A program made the position numbers and the translations under genes. Below are positions 7,928 to 15,767 of a stretch of 64,000 nt of DNA, piece by piece. Below the pieces are notes generated by a model that was not told the origin of the DNA, did no database searches, and saw only the letters and a program-made list of their open reading frames with translations. How positions within the stretch are numbered: the first letter of the stretch is position 1; each line of letters begins with the position of its first letter. The stretch is from Rhodococcus sp. 1163 (lineage in GTDB: Bacteria; Actinomycetota; Actinomycetes; Mycobacteriales; Mycobacteriaceae), in NCBI RefSeq assembly GCF_002091985.1, contig NZ_MKKX01000028.1, positions 1 through 64,000 of the forward strand, written 5' to 3'.

Positions 7928-7992
7928 GCCGATCGGGTCGGTCAGTCGGGCCGGAGACCCCTAGGACGCCGCCGCCCGGTGCGCTGATCTGA

Positions 7993-8781
7993 TCAGCGAT
8001 CCTGCCAGTGTGGTGTGCGTTTGCCGAGAAACGCGGAAATGCCTTCCTGGGCATCGCGGGTCGTCGCATTGTTCGCCATGACCTCCTGCATCGCAGCGTA
8101 GGCGTCGCTCTCGGACAGCTCGATCTGTTGGTAGAACGCCTCTTTGCCGATACCGATGGTCATGGCACTCGAGCTAGCTATGGTCTCGGCCATCGACCGG
8201 CTGACGGTGTCGAGGGATTCGGGGGCAACGACCTCGTTGACGAGACCCCACTGCAGAGCGGTTGCCGCGTCGATCATTTCTCCGGTCAGCAGCATCCGCA
8301 TCGCCTGTTTGCGTCCGATTGCCCGAGTCAAGGCCACCATGGGCGTCGAGCAGAACAACCCGATCTTCACACCAGGGGTGCTGAAACGAGCGGTGGAGGA
8401 GGCAATCGCGAGGTCGCAGGAGGCGACGAGTTGGCAACCGGCAGCCAGGGCCATGCCCTGCACCGCAGCGATCACGGGCTGGCGAACGCGGTGAATGGTC
8501 ATCATCATCTCCGTGCAGACGGCGAAGATCTCGCGTTCCTCTTCCAGGGACCGCCCGACCACTTCGGTCAGGTCGTGGCCGGCCGAGAATGCGGGTCCTT
8601 CGGCGCGAACGACGATCACGCGTACGGCAGGGGTCGTTGATAGATCGAGCAGTGCCTGTTGGAACGAGCGCATAGTTGCCACCGAGAGCGGATTTCGACG
8701 CTCCGGCTCGGTCAATATCACGTAACCGATGGTGTTTTCGACGGAGGTCGTGACAGCTGCAGCGGACGAATTCTGTGACAT
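7993..8781 (-). CDS. Enoyl-CoA hydratase/isomerase family protein
   Basis: A 262-residue crotonase-fold protein. It shows the family signatures NPLSVATMRSF, the oxyanion-hole segments FSAGHDLTEVV and MALAAGCQLVASCDLAIA, and FSTPGVKIGLFCSTPMVAL. One catalytic Glu of classical hydratases is not obvious, so it may act as an isomerase or on unusual acyl-CoAs. ATG 8781 is preceded by AGGAGCG at a good distance; the longer open frame is not needed. It is divergent from the thiolase operon and probably belongs to the same pathway. Confidence 0.85.
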   Translation of the reverse strand: MSQNSSAAAVTTSVENTIGYVILTEPERRNPLSVATMRSFQQALLDLSTTPAVRVIVVRAEGPAFSAGHDLTEVVGRSLEEEREIFAVCTEMMMTIHRVRQPVIAAVQGMALAAGCQLVASCDLAIASSTARFSTPGVKIGLFCSTPMVALTRAIGRKQAMRMLLTGEMIDAATALQWGLVNEVVAPESLDTVSRSMAETIASSSAMTIGIGKEAFYQQIELSESDAYAAMQEVMANNATTRDAQEGISAFLGKRTPHWQDR

Positions 8782-9055
8782 GAAAATCGCTCCTGTGGTG
8801 TGACGGCGGACGTCGCGCTGAGTGAGGTCGTGCAAGCGTACGTGCCGTAGAGGGGCCAGATCGGTCGAAAAACAATTTCGTCGAGATCGACGTGGGTGCC
8901 AGGACCACGGCATCACGGTGGAGCCCGTTTCGCCCGACGGCTCCGAGAGCTCGCGTGTTGACCGAAGTTAATGTCGTATCGACTTACCTATTGCATTCCA
9001 ACAGCGCTTCTGTTTCAGTAAGTAAATCAGAATTAGTCAACTTCAGGAGTTTGGG
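8782..9055. promoter_or_regulatory. Divergent promoter region of the acyl-CoA operon
   Basis: A 274-bp gap between the divergent enoyl-CoA hydratase and thiolase genes. The A+T-rich right half contains inverted ACTTAC (8982-8987) and GTAAGT (9018-9023), and AGTAAGTAAA at 9017-9026. A related AAGTAAA word lies upstream of the acyl-CoA ligase on the other side of the double-TetR gene. CAGGAG at 9043-9048 is the thiolase RBS. Operator function is inferred. Confidence 0.45.
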
Positions 9056-10243
9056 ATGACGCGAAGAGCAGTGGTTGCAGGCGTAGGAATGATCCCCTTC
9101 GCGACACCGAGCCGGTCCGAGACATACGACGTGATGGGAACGACGGCAGCGCGTGCCGCCCTCACCGACGCGGGTGTGGAGTACAGCGCAATTCAGCAGG
9201 CCTACGCGGGCTATGTCTACGGTGATTCCACATGCGGACAGGCCGTCGTATACGGCCTCGGCCTGACTGGAATCCCAGTCATCAACGTCAACAACAACTG
9301 CTCGACCGGCTCATCGGCCCTGTTCCTCGCCCGACAGGCTGTCGAGTCGGGTGCGGTCGACGTCGCGCTCGCGGTCGGCTTCGAGCAGATGCAGCGGGGT
9401 GCGCTGGCTATGGGATTCACCGACCGACCGTCGCCGTTCGCGCGGTTCGACGAAGTGATGGATCAGGTCCAGGAACGGGACGAGTCACCTTTCGCCGCTC
9501 AGATGTTCGGTGGTGCAGGTCGTCAATACGCCGAGAAGTACGGCACCGCACCCGAAACGTTTGCAAAGATTTCCGTCAAGTCCCGCCTGCACGCCGCGAA
9601 CAATCCGTACGCGGTGTTCAAGACGCCGACCAGCGTCGAAGAAGTACTCGCCTCACCGCACATCTACGGCACGCTCACGCGACTGCAATGCTGCCCGCCC
9701 ACCTGCGGCGCGGCGGCGGCAGTCATCGTCAGCGAGGAATACGCCAAGAAGAACGGTCTCGACGCGTCCATTGTGATCAAAGCCCAAGCGATGACGACCG
9801 ACTTTTCCTCGACATTCGACGAAAACGACATGACCAAGGTCGTCGGCTACGACATGTCGAAGGCTGCGGCGCAACAGGTTTACGAAATGTCCGGCGTCGG
9901 GCCCGAAGATATCCGCGTCGTCGAATTGCACGACTGTTTCACTGCCAATGAGCTGCTCACCTACGAGGCAATCGGCCTCACACCCGAGGGAACAGCCGAA
10001 AAGTTCATCAACGACGGCAACAACACCTACGGCGGCCAGGTTGTCACCAACCCCTCCGGTGGCCTGCTGTCCAAGGGGCACCCGCTCGGTGCGACGGGTC
10101 TCGCGCAGTGTGCGGAGCTGGTGTGGCAGTTGCGCGGCCAGGCACAGGCCCGTCAGGTCGAGGGAGATCTCAAAGTGGCCTTGCAGCACAACATCGGTCT
10201 CGGCGGCGCCGCCGTGGTCACCCTCTACGAGAAGGTGAGCTGA
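9056..10243 (+). CDS. SCP-x/Ltp-type thiolase
   Basis: A 395-residue protein of the lipid-transfer/sterol-carrier-protein-x thiolase branch. The active-site Cys is C82 in NNNCSTGSSAL. The conserved His-containing blocks VELHDCFTANELL and LSKGHPLGATG are both present. It should cleave or retro-aldol-split a 3-oxo- or 3-hydroxyacyl-CoA in side-chain degradation. No DUF35 partner, which true Ltp2-type aldolases need, is visible nearby, so a thiolase role is preferred. It starts a six-gene run with very short spacers. Confidence 0.88.
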   Translation: MTRRAVVAGVGMIPFATPSRSETYDVMGTTAARAALTDAGVEYSAIQQAYAGYVYGDSTCGQAVVYGLGLTGIPVINVNNNCSTGSSALFLARQAVESGAVDVALAVGFEQMQRGALAMGFTDRPSPFARFDEVMDQVQERDESPFAAQMFGGAGRQYAEKYGTAPETFAKISVKSRLHAANNPYAVFKTPTSVEEVLASPHIYGTLTRLQCCPPTCGAAAAVIVSEEYAKKNGLDASIVIKAQAMTTDFSSTFDENDMTKVVGYDMSKAAAQQVYEMSGVGPEDIRVVELHDCFTANELLTYEAIGLTPEGTAEKFINDGNNTYGGQVVTNPSGGLLSKGHPLGATGLAQCAELVWQLRGQAQARQVEGDLKVALQHNIGLGGAAVVTLYEKVS

Positions 10244-10245
10244 GC

Positions 10246-10704
10246 ATGGCCGTCGATACCGCAGTGATCGGAACCGTGTTCGAGCCCGTCGACATCACTG
10301 TCGATGCAGCGAGGTTGCGATTTTTCGCCAAGGCCATCGGTGAGACGAACCCGGTCTATACCGACGTCGAGGCAGCCAACGCAGCCGGGTACGAGGATCT
10401 GCCTGTCCCGCCGACCTTCCTGTTCTCCATCGAGCTCGACAGTCCCGACCCATTCGCTTGGTTGTCGGACCTCGGTGTCGATCTGCGTTTCGTCCTACAC
10501 GGCGAACAAGCATTCACCTACCACTCGATCGCCTACCCGGGTGACACGTTGACTGCGAAGTCGACGATCGCCGATGTGTACTCGAAAAAGGGCGGTGCAC
10601 TGGAATTCATCGTGAAAGACACCGCCGTAACGCGCGCCGATGGATCCGCTGTGGCGGACCTGAAATCTGTACTCGTCGTGCGAAACCCAGGAGTCGGAAA
10701 ATGA
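10246..10704 (+). CDS. MaoC-type dehydratase N-terminal-domain protein (hydratase subunit)
   Basis: A 152-residue hot-dog-fold protein of the MaoC_dehydrat_N / FAS1-like dehydratase type. It shows RFFAKAIGETNPVYTD near residues 25-40, VPPTFLFSIEL, and an HGEQAFTYH strand. It lacks the Asp-His catalytic motif, which is instead in the next, overlapping gene. Together they should form a heteromeric enoyl-CoA hydratase, as in the two-subunit sterol side-chain enzymes. ATG 10246 lies two bases after the thiolase stop. Confidence 0.85.
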   Translation: MAVDTAVIGTVFEPVDITVDAARLRFFAKAIGETNPVYTDVEAANAAGYEDLPVPPTFLFSIELDSPDPFAWLSDLGVDLRFVLHGEQAFTYHSIAYPGDTLTAKSTIADVYSKKGGALEFIVKDTAVTRADGSAVADLKSVLVVRNPGVGK

Positions 10705-11114
10705 CATTTACCGAACACATCGAGGTCGGCACCGAGCTCCCCACGTTGGAGATCGACAAGATCACGAGAACGACGTTGGCCCTGTTCGGCGGTGCCTCGG
10801 GCGATCACAACCCGATGCACATCGACATCGACGTTGCCAGGTCGGCAGGACTCGAAGACGTCTTCGCGCACGGCATGCTTTCAATGGCATACCTGGGTCG
10901 TCTGTTGACCAATTGGATTCCGCAGCAGGATATTCGCTCGTACCAGGTGAGGTTTGCTTCCATCACGCCCGTGTTGGCCAAGCCCACTGCCACCGGCAAG
11001 GTTGTCTCGATCGATCGGGTCGACGGTGAGCGGCGCGCCACCGTCGAACTCGCCGTCACCCTCGCCGACGGCACCGTCGCACTCACTGGCGACGCAATCG
11101 TCGCCATCAACTGA
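10701..11114 (+). CDS. MaoC-like (R)-enoyl-CoA hydratase, catalytic subunit
   Basis: A 137-residue hot-dog protein carrying the hydratase motif: GASGDHNPMHIDIDVARSAG contains the catalytic Asp-His dyad, followed by FAHGMLSMAYLGRLL. The start overlaps the previous stop by 4 nt (ATGA), as expected for subunits of one complex. It probably hydrates a 2-enoyl-CoA to the 3-hydroxyacyl-CoA, which the SDR downstream could oxidise and the thiolase cleave. Confidence 0.88.
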   Translation: MTFTEHIEVGTELPTLEIDKITRTTLALFGGASGDHNPMHIDIDVARSAGLEDVFAHGMLSMAYLGRLLTNWIPQQDIRSYQVRFASITPVLAKPTATGKVVSIDRVDGERRATVELAVTLADGTVALTGDAIVAIN

Positions 11115-11129
11115 AAGAGACTGCACACC

Positions 11130-11960
11130 ATGGGAACTCTGAACAACAAGGTTGCGATCGTTTCTGGCTCCGGCCGCGGGATCGGCAGAGAAATCGCGCT
11201 CAAGCTTGCCCGAGAGGGCGCAAAGGTGGTCGTCAACGACCTCGATGCTGAACCGGCCGATGAGACCGTTGCCGCGATCGAGGCCGCCGGCGGTCTCGCC
11301 GTTGCGTGCGCCGGAAGTGTCACCGAAGACGGCTTTGCCGAGCGTTTCGTACAGACCGCCGTCGATTCTTTCGGCGGACTCGACATCATCGTCAACAATG
11401 CGGGTTACACCTGGGATTCGGTGATTCAGAAGATGACCGACGAGCAGTGGGATGCGATTCTCGACGTACATCTCAAAGCTCCGTTCCGTATTCTGCGCGC
11501 CGCACAGCCCGTCATCGCCGCTGCGGTCAAGAAGGCCAAAGCCGCGGGTGAACCTATCCCATGCCGCAAGGTCGTCAACATCTCTTCTCTTGCCGGAACC
11601 GGTGGAAACCCAGGCCAGGCCAATTACTCCTCGGCGAAGGCCGGTGTCACTGGGCTGACCAAGACGTTGGCGAAGGAATGGGGCCGGTACAACGTCACCG
11701 TCAACACTGTTGCATTCGGATTCATCAAGACCCGCCTCACCGAAGCGTCGGCCGATGGCCAAGCCACGATCGATGTTCAAGGCAAAGAGATCAAGGTCGG
11801 GGTCAACCCCGACCTGATGACCGCGATGGAACAGATGATCCCACTCGGTCGCGCCGGCGCACCGAGCGAAGCTGCAGGGGCGGTCTACTTGTTCTGCACC
11901 CCCGAATCCGATTACGTCAGTGCGCAGACCTTGGTCTGTGGCGGCGGCTTCAACTTCTAG
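11130..11960 (+). CDS. Short-chain dehydrogenase/reductase, probable 3-hydroxyacyl-CoA dehydrogenase
   Basis: A 276-residue classical SDR: the cofactor motif GSGRGIGRE near residues 13-21, the NNAG motif in IIVNNAGYTWD, the catalytic Ser in VVNISSLAG and Tyr-x3-Lys in YSSAKAG. An acidic DLD after beta-2 favours NAD(H). The multifunctional 17-beta-HSD4-like resemblance and its place between the MaoC hydratase and acyl-CoA dehydrogenase genes fit oxidation of a 3-hydroxyacyl-CoA. It is 15 nt downstream of the MaoC gene and 11 nt upstream of the next. Confidence 0.87.
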   Translation: MGTLNNKVAIVSGSGRGIGREIALKLAREGAKVVVNDLDAEPADETVAAIEAAGGLAVACAGSVTEDGFAERFVQTAVDSFGGLDIIVNNAGYTWDSVIQKMTDEQWDAILDVHLKAPFRILRAAQPVIAAAVKKAKAAGEPIPCRKVVNISSLAGTGGNPGQANYSSAKAGVTGLTKTLAKEWGRYNVTVNTVAFGFIKTRLTEASADGQATIDVQGKEIKVGVNPDLMTAMEQMIPLGRAGAPSEAAGAVYLFCTPESDYVSAQTLVCGGGFNF

Positions 11961-11971
11961 GAGTCGAGAAC

Positions 11972-13123
11972 ATGGGCACAGCAGAATACCGATCATCGTG
12001 GATCGACGACGACATAGTCGCCTTGAAGGACATGGCCACAAAGTTTTTCGAAGCCGAACTCCTTCCGAACCAGGAGCGGTTCGCGGATCAGAAATCTGTC
12101 GACCGAGACGTGTGGAACAAAGCCGGCAATCTCGGTCTGCTGTGTGCATCGATTCCGGAGGAATACGGCGGAGGGGGCGGCACCTACGCACACGATTTCG
12201 CCATTTTCGACGCGCAGTACCGTCTAGGCGACACCAGCTTCGGCAACATGGTCCACAGTGGCATTGTCGCGCACTACATCCTGGCTTACGGAAGCGAGGA
12301 ACAGAAGCAACGGTGGCTACCCAAGATGGCATCAGGTGAGCTCGTCGGTGCTATCGCGATGAGCGAACCGGGCGCAGGATCCGACTTGAAAATGTTGCGT
12401 ACCAATGCTGTTCGTGACGGTGGCGAATATGTGGTCAACGGAGCCAAAACCTTCATCTCCAACGGAAAACACGCCGATCTCGTCATCGTCGCAGCCAAGA
12501 CGGATCTCTCTGCCGGCGCCAAGGGTGTCTCGTTGATAGTGGTGGAGACAGCTGACGTCGACGGTTACCGCGTGGGCCGCGTACTCGACAAGATCGGCAT
12601 GAAGGGACAGGACACGGCCGAGCTCTTCTTCGAGGACGTTCGGGTCCCGGCCGAGAATCTGCTCGGCGACGAGGGCGCAGGGTTCGGCTATCTGATGAAG
12701 CAACTCCCACACGAACGACTGGTCATCGGAGTGTGTGCGGCAGCCGCCACCGAGACTGCCGTCGCGATCACGGTGCAGTACACCAAGGACCGTTCGGCAT
12801 TCGGCGGACCACTGTTCGATATGCAGAACACGCGCTTCCAACTGGCAGAGTGCGCGACCCTGGCGAGAGTGTCGCGAGTGTTCGTCGACAACTGCATCGA
12901 ACGCCATCTGCGTGGTGAACTCGACAGCACCACAGCGTCGATGGCAAAGGCGTACACGACCGATGTTCAAGGTCGAGTCGTCGACACATGTCTTCAGTTG
13001 TTCGGTGGCTATGGGTACATGGCCGAGTACCAGATCGCTCGCATGTACGCGGACGCTCGTGTTCAACGTATCTATGGCGGCTCGAACGAGGTAATGAAAG
13101 ATCTGATCGCCCGTTCACTGTGA
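11972..13123 (+). CDS. Acyl-CoA dehydrogenase
   Basis: A 383-residue flavoprotein. The family signatures are all visible: IAMSEPGAGSDLKMLRT (FAD/substrate loop), VNGAKTFISNGKHADL, QDTAELFFEDVRVP, and LFGGYGYMAEYQIARMYADA near the C-terminus. IYGGSNEVMK carries the probable catalytic Glu. It catalyses alpha,beta-dehydrogenation of an acyl-CoA, the step that makes the substrate for the MaoC hydratase. ATG 11972 follows a TAGGAGTCGAG ribosome binding site that overlaps the end of the SDR gene. Confidence 0.92.
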   Translation: MGTAEYRSSWIDDDIVALKDMATKFFEAELLPNQERFADQKSVDRDVWNKAGNLGLLCASIPEEYGGGGGTYAHDFAIFDAQYRLGDTSFGNMVHSGIVAHYILAYGSEEQKQRWLPKMASGELVGAIAMSEPGAGSDLKMLRTNAVRDGGEYVVNGAKTFISNGKHADLVIVAAKTDLSAGAKGVSLIVVETADVDGYRVGRVLDKIGMKGQDTAELFFEDVRVPAENLLGDEGAGFGYLMKQLPHERLVIGVCAAAATETAVAITVQYTKDRSAFGGPLFDMQNTRFQLAECATLARVSRVFVDNCIERHLRGELDSTTASMAKAYTTDVQGRVVDTCLQLFGGYGYMAEYQIARMYADARVQRIYGGSNEVMKDLIARSL

Positions 13124-13155
13124 CGGCACACCGCGAAAATGGAAGTGAGAGTCCC

Positions 13156-14295
13156 GTGGGCCCTTTGAATGGCGTACGCGTGGTCGAGATTGCGAGCCTG
13201 GCGCCGGCACCCTTCGGATGCATGATCCTCGCGGACATGGGGGCCGAGGTGATCAGGATCGAGCGTGCCGGCGGCGCAAGGGGAATAGGGCTCACTCCGC
13301 CCGCCGGACCTCTCGACCGCGGACGACGCAGCATCGCGGTGGATCTGAAGGACCCCGCCGGAGTCGCAGTTGTTCGGAAGCTGATCGAAAGCGCTGATGT
13401 CTTCGTCGAAGGCTTCCGGCCCGGAGTGGCCGAACGTCTCGGGATCGGCCCGGACGCGCTGTTGCAGATCAATCCGAAGTTGGTCTACGGCCGAATGACC
13501 GGTTGGGGTCAGGATGGCCCGCTCGCAGCACGCGCGGGTCACGACATCAACTACATCGCGATCGCGGGTGCGCTGGAGCCGATCGGCCGTGCCGGGGAGC
13601 GCCCACACGCGCCGATGAATCTGCTCGGTGACTTCGGCGGCGGCGGCTTGATGTTGGCCCTCGGAATCGTCTCCGCGCTGTTCGAGCGGCAGCAATCCGG
13701 GCAGGGGCAGGTGGTCGATGCTGCAATGGTCGACGGGGCAGCACTGTTGACCACCTTCATGCATGGCATGCATGCAAGTGGAATGTGGGACGGAGAGCGG
13801 GGTACCAACGCGCTCGACGGCGCCGCGCCCTTTTATGACACGTACGAAACATCCGACTGCAAGTTCATGGCAGTCGGTTCCGTCGAACCACAGTTCTACG
13901 CTCTTTTGCTCGGCAAGCTGGGTCTGACCGACGCCGAACTTGCAGTTCAATTGGACGTGGCCACGTGGCCCGACGTGAAGACTGCAATCTCACGGGTGTT
14001 CAGGGAGAAGACCCGCGCGGAATGGACCGAAATTTTCACGGACTCCGATGCGTGTGTCACGCCGGTGCTCTCACCCTGGGAAGCGCACGAGCATCCACAC
14101 AATGAAGCCCGGGGAGCTTTCGTCGAGGTCGACGGCCTGATCCAACCCGCGCCCGCCCCGCGGTTCAGCCGAACCGCAAACGCGCATCCGGTCCCGATGG
14201 ATGCAGGAGGTCGTAATGTTGCCCGGACGTTGGCGAGCTGGGGTCTCGACGAGGAAACGGTTGCAGCGTTGACGTCTTCGAAAGCCGTGTGCTGA
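13156..14295 (+). CDS. CaiB/BaiF family CoA transferase or alpha-methylacyl-CoA racemase
   Basis: A 379-residue class III CoA-transferase-fold protein. It opens LNGVRVVEIASLAPAPFG and has MILADMGAEVIRIER, RGRRSIAVDLKDP, FVEGFRPGVAERLGIGP and YGRMTGWGQDGP, the last being highly characteristic of alpha-methylacyl-CoA racemases. A racemase would prepare (R)-2-methyl side chains, as in sterols, for the dehydrogenase. The GTG at 13156 has GGAAGTGAG upstream; GTG 13120, overlapping the preceding stop, would add 12 residues and cannot be excluded. Confidence 0.85.
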   Translation: MGPLNGVRVVEIASLAPAPFGCMILADMGAEVIRIERAGGARGIGLTPPAGPLDRGRRSIAVDLKDPAGVAVVRKLIESADVFVEGFRPGVAERLGIGPDALLQINPKLVYGRMTGWGQDGPLAARAGHDINYIAIAGALEPIGRAGERPHAPMNLLGDFGGGGLMLALGIVSALFERQQSGQGQVVDAAMVDGAALLTTFMHGMHASGMWDGERGTNALDGAAPFYDTYETSDCKFMAVGSVEPQFYALLLGKLGLTDAELAVQLDVATWPDVKTAISRVFREKTRAEWTEIFTDSDACVTPVLSPWEAHEHPHNEARGAFVEVDGLIQPAPAPRFSRTANAHPVPMDAGGRNVARTLASWGLDEETVAALTSSKAVC

Positions 14296-14301
14296 ACCGA
14301 G

Positions 14302-15507
14302 TCAGGCACTCGTGTGTGGACCGATATCCATGATCCGGTCACCGATGATGGACAGTTCCTCCACGAGGTGAGACCTTTCGGATACCTCAGGGCTGTTCAC
14401 CAGGATATTGACCGTAGTGATTGCAGCGAGAGCAATCGCCCGTAGTTCCTCGCTGTCCACGCCGGGGTTCATGGTCCCGAGGAGGTGAACCCATTCGTCG
14501 ACGTACTCGCGTTGACGGGAACGCAGTCGGTGGCGGAGGGGGTCGGCGAGACTCGCGGTCTCGTTGACCACGATGGTGATCAGAGCAGGGTGATTGGTCA
14601 TGACGTCGATGTATGAGAGTAGGGCGAGATGCAGGGCATCGGGTGCCGAATGTGCCTGCGTGAGAGCGCTGTTGAGGCCAGCGTCGAGTAGGTCTGCGCC
14701 GCGATTGAGTGCCGCGAGCAATATCTCGTCCTTCTTCACGAAATGGTTGTAGATACTCGGGCCGGTCATCCCTGCCGCTTGCCCGATGTCGTCCATCGTG
14801 ACGGCATGGAACCCGTGTTCGGCGAATAGTCCGGCCGCTTCGACGAGTAGGAGTTCCCGCCGTGACCGTCGCGTGTGCTGCGGCGACAATCCGTCCCGGT
14901 GGGGCGACCCGGCGGATTCATCGGGCTCCAGACGAGTGTCGGCGATCCTGCTGACCATGCCTTCCAGCGCATCGGTAAACCGATCGTCCGGGACCTGTGC
15001 ACGGTGATAGGAGGGACTGAGAAGAACCGTCAGTACCGCGCGCGCGAGAAGATCGCAGCTCTCGGGATCCAGGGTTTCCCGGCGGGCTGCGATCACAGTG
15101 CTGACCTTTTGGTGGCAGTAGTGCAATCGCCGTCTCAACTCCACCCGTTCGATTCGGGGAAGATTGCGGGCTTCGCGCTGCCATAGGATTCCGATTCCGC
15201 GACGAGACACGGCCAACGCGACAAGCCGTGTCATCGTTGTGGTGAAGTCCAGACTGTCGTCGCTGAGCGCCTCGACGAACCGGTCGGATCCTTCGAAGGT
15301 CAGCTCGATGAGCATGGCCTCCTTGTTGCGGAAGTGGCGGTACAGCGCTCCCGGGGTGATGCCGACTGCATCGGCGATTGCAGCGATGCTGGCGTTGTTG
15401 TAGCCGACGTTGCCGAATTGATCCGCAGCGACGCTGAGTATCTGCGCCTTGCGGTCACGAGGGCGACGGGTACCTACGCTTGCTGCACCTGCCCGGGTCG
15501 TGCTCAT
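14302..15507 (-). CDS. Tandem double-TetR transcriptional regulator
   Basis: A 401-residue protein containing two complete TetR-type repressor modules. The first helix-turn-helix is near residues 20-63 (SIAAIADAVGITPGALYRHF), the second near 220-265 (TMDDIGQAAGMTGPSIYNHF), each followed by a helical ligand/dimer region. Normal TetR proteins are about 200 residues, so this is a fused tandem, probably a single-chain pseudo-dimer or a two-ligand regulator. It sits convergent to the thiolase operon and divergent from the acyl-CoA ligase gene, the usual position for their local repressor. ATG 15507 is preceded by a purine-rich GGTGGGAA. Confidence 0.87.
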   Translation of the reverse strand: MSTTRAGAASVGTRRPRDRKAQILSVAADQFGNVGYNNASIAAIADAVGITPGALYRHFRNKEAMLIELTFEGSDRFVEALSDDSLDFTTTMTRLVALAVSRRGIGILWQREARNLPRIERVELRRRLHYCHQKVSTVIAARRETLDPESCDLLARAVLTVLLSPSYHRAQVPDDRFTDALEGMVSRIADTRLEPDESAGSPHRDGLSPQHTRRSRRELLLVEAAGLFAEHGFHAVTMDDIGQAAGMTGPSIYNHFVKKDEILLAALNRGADLLDAGLNSALTQAHSAPDALHLALLSYIDVMTNHPALITIVVNETASLADPLRHRLRSRQREYVDEWVHLLGTMNPGVDSEELRAIALAAITTVNILVNSPEVSERSHLVEELSIIGDRIMDIGPHTSA

Positions 15508-15767
15508 TTCCCACCTATCCGTTCGTGACGCGTTGATTCTAGGTTCCGCTTCCATGGTCACTGAAGTGGATCACCGATGGGTAGGTGACCTTTTCGGGTC
15601 CCGGCCTGAAGACGTTCTCGATTTGCGACCGAGGATGTCATTCGGAGTCGAGCATCGAAACTAATAGGAGTTTACTTAAGTGACAAATAAGCATTGCATG
15701 ACCGGTTTTTCACCGCTATGGTCGTGATTACGAATTCACGTGTGATCTACGTTACTGGGAGATGGAC
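15508..15767. promoter_or_regulatory. Divergent promoter region, double-TetR / acyl-CoA ligase
   Basis: A 260-bp intergenic region. The A+T-rich part near 15660-15690 contains TTTACTTAAG (15671-15680), whose complement shares AAGTAAA with the region before the thiolase operon. GGAG at 15758-15761 is the ligase RBS. A likely operator for the adjacent regulator, by position only. Confidence 0.4.

Noticed and set aside
7978-7999. CGCTGATC-GATCAGCG palindrome as terminator of the PhyH gene
   Set aside because: It overlaps the stop of the convergent hydratase gene and is short; too weak to call.
10881-12332. 483-residue minus-strand open frame
   Set aside because: It is antisense to the MaoC, SDR and acyl-CoA dehydrogenase genes and has no domain features; it follows from G+C-rich third positions.
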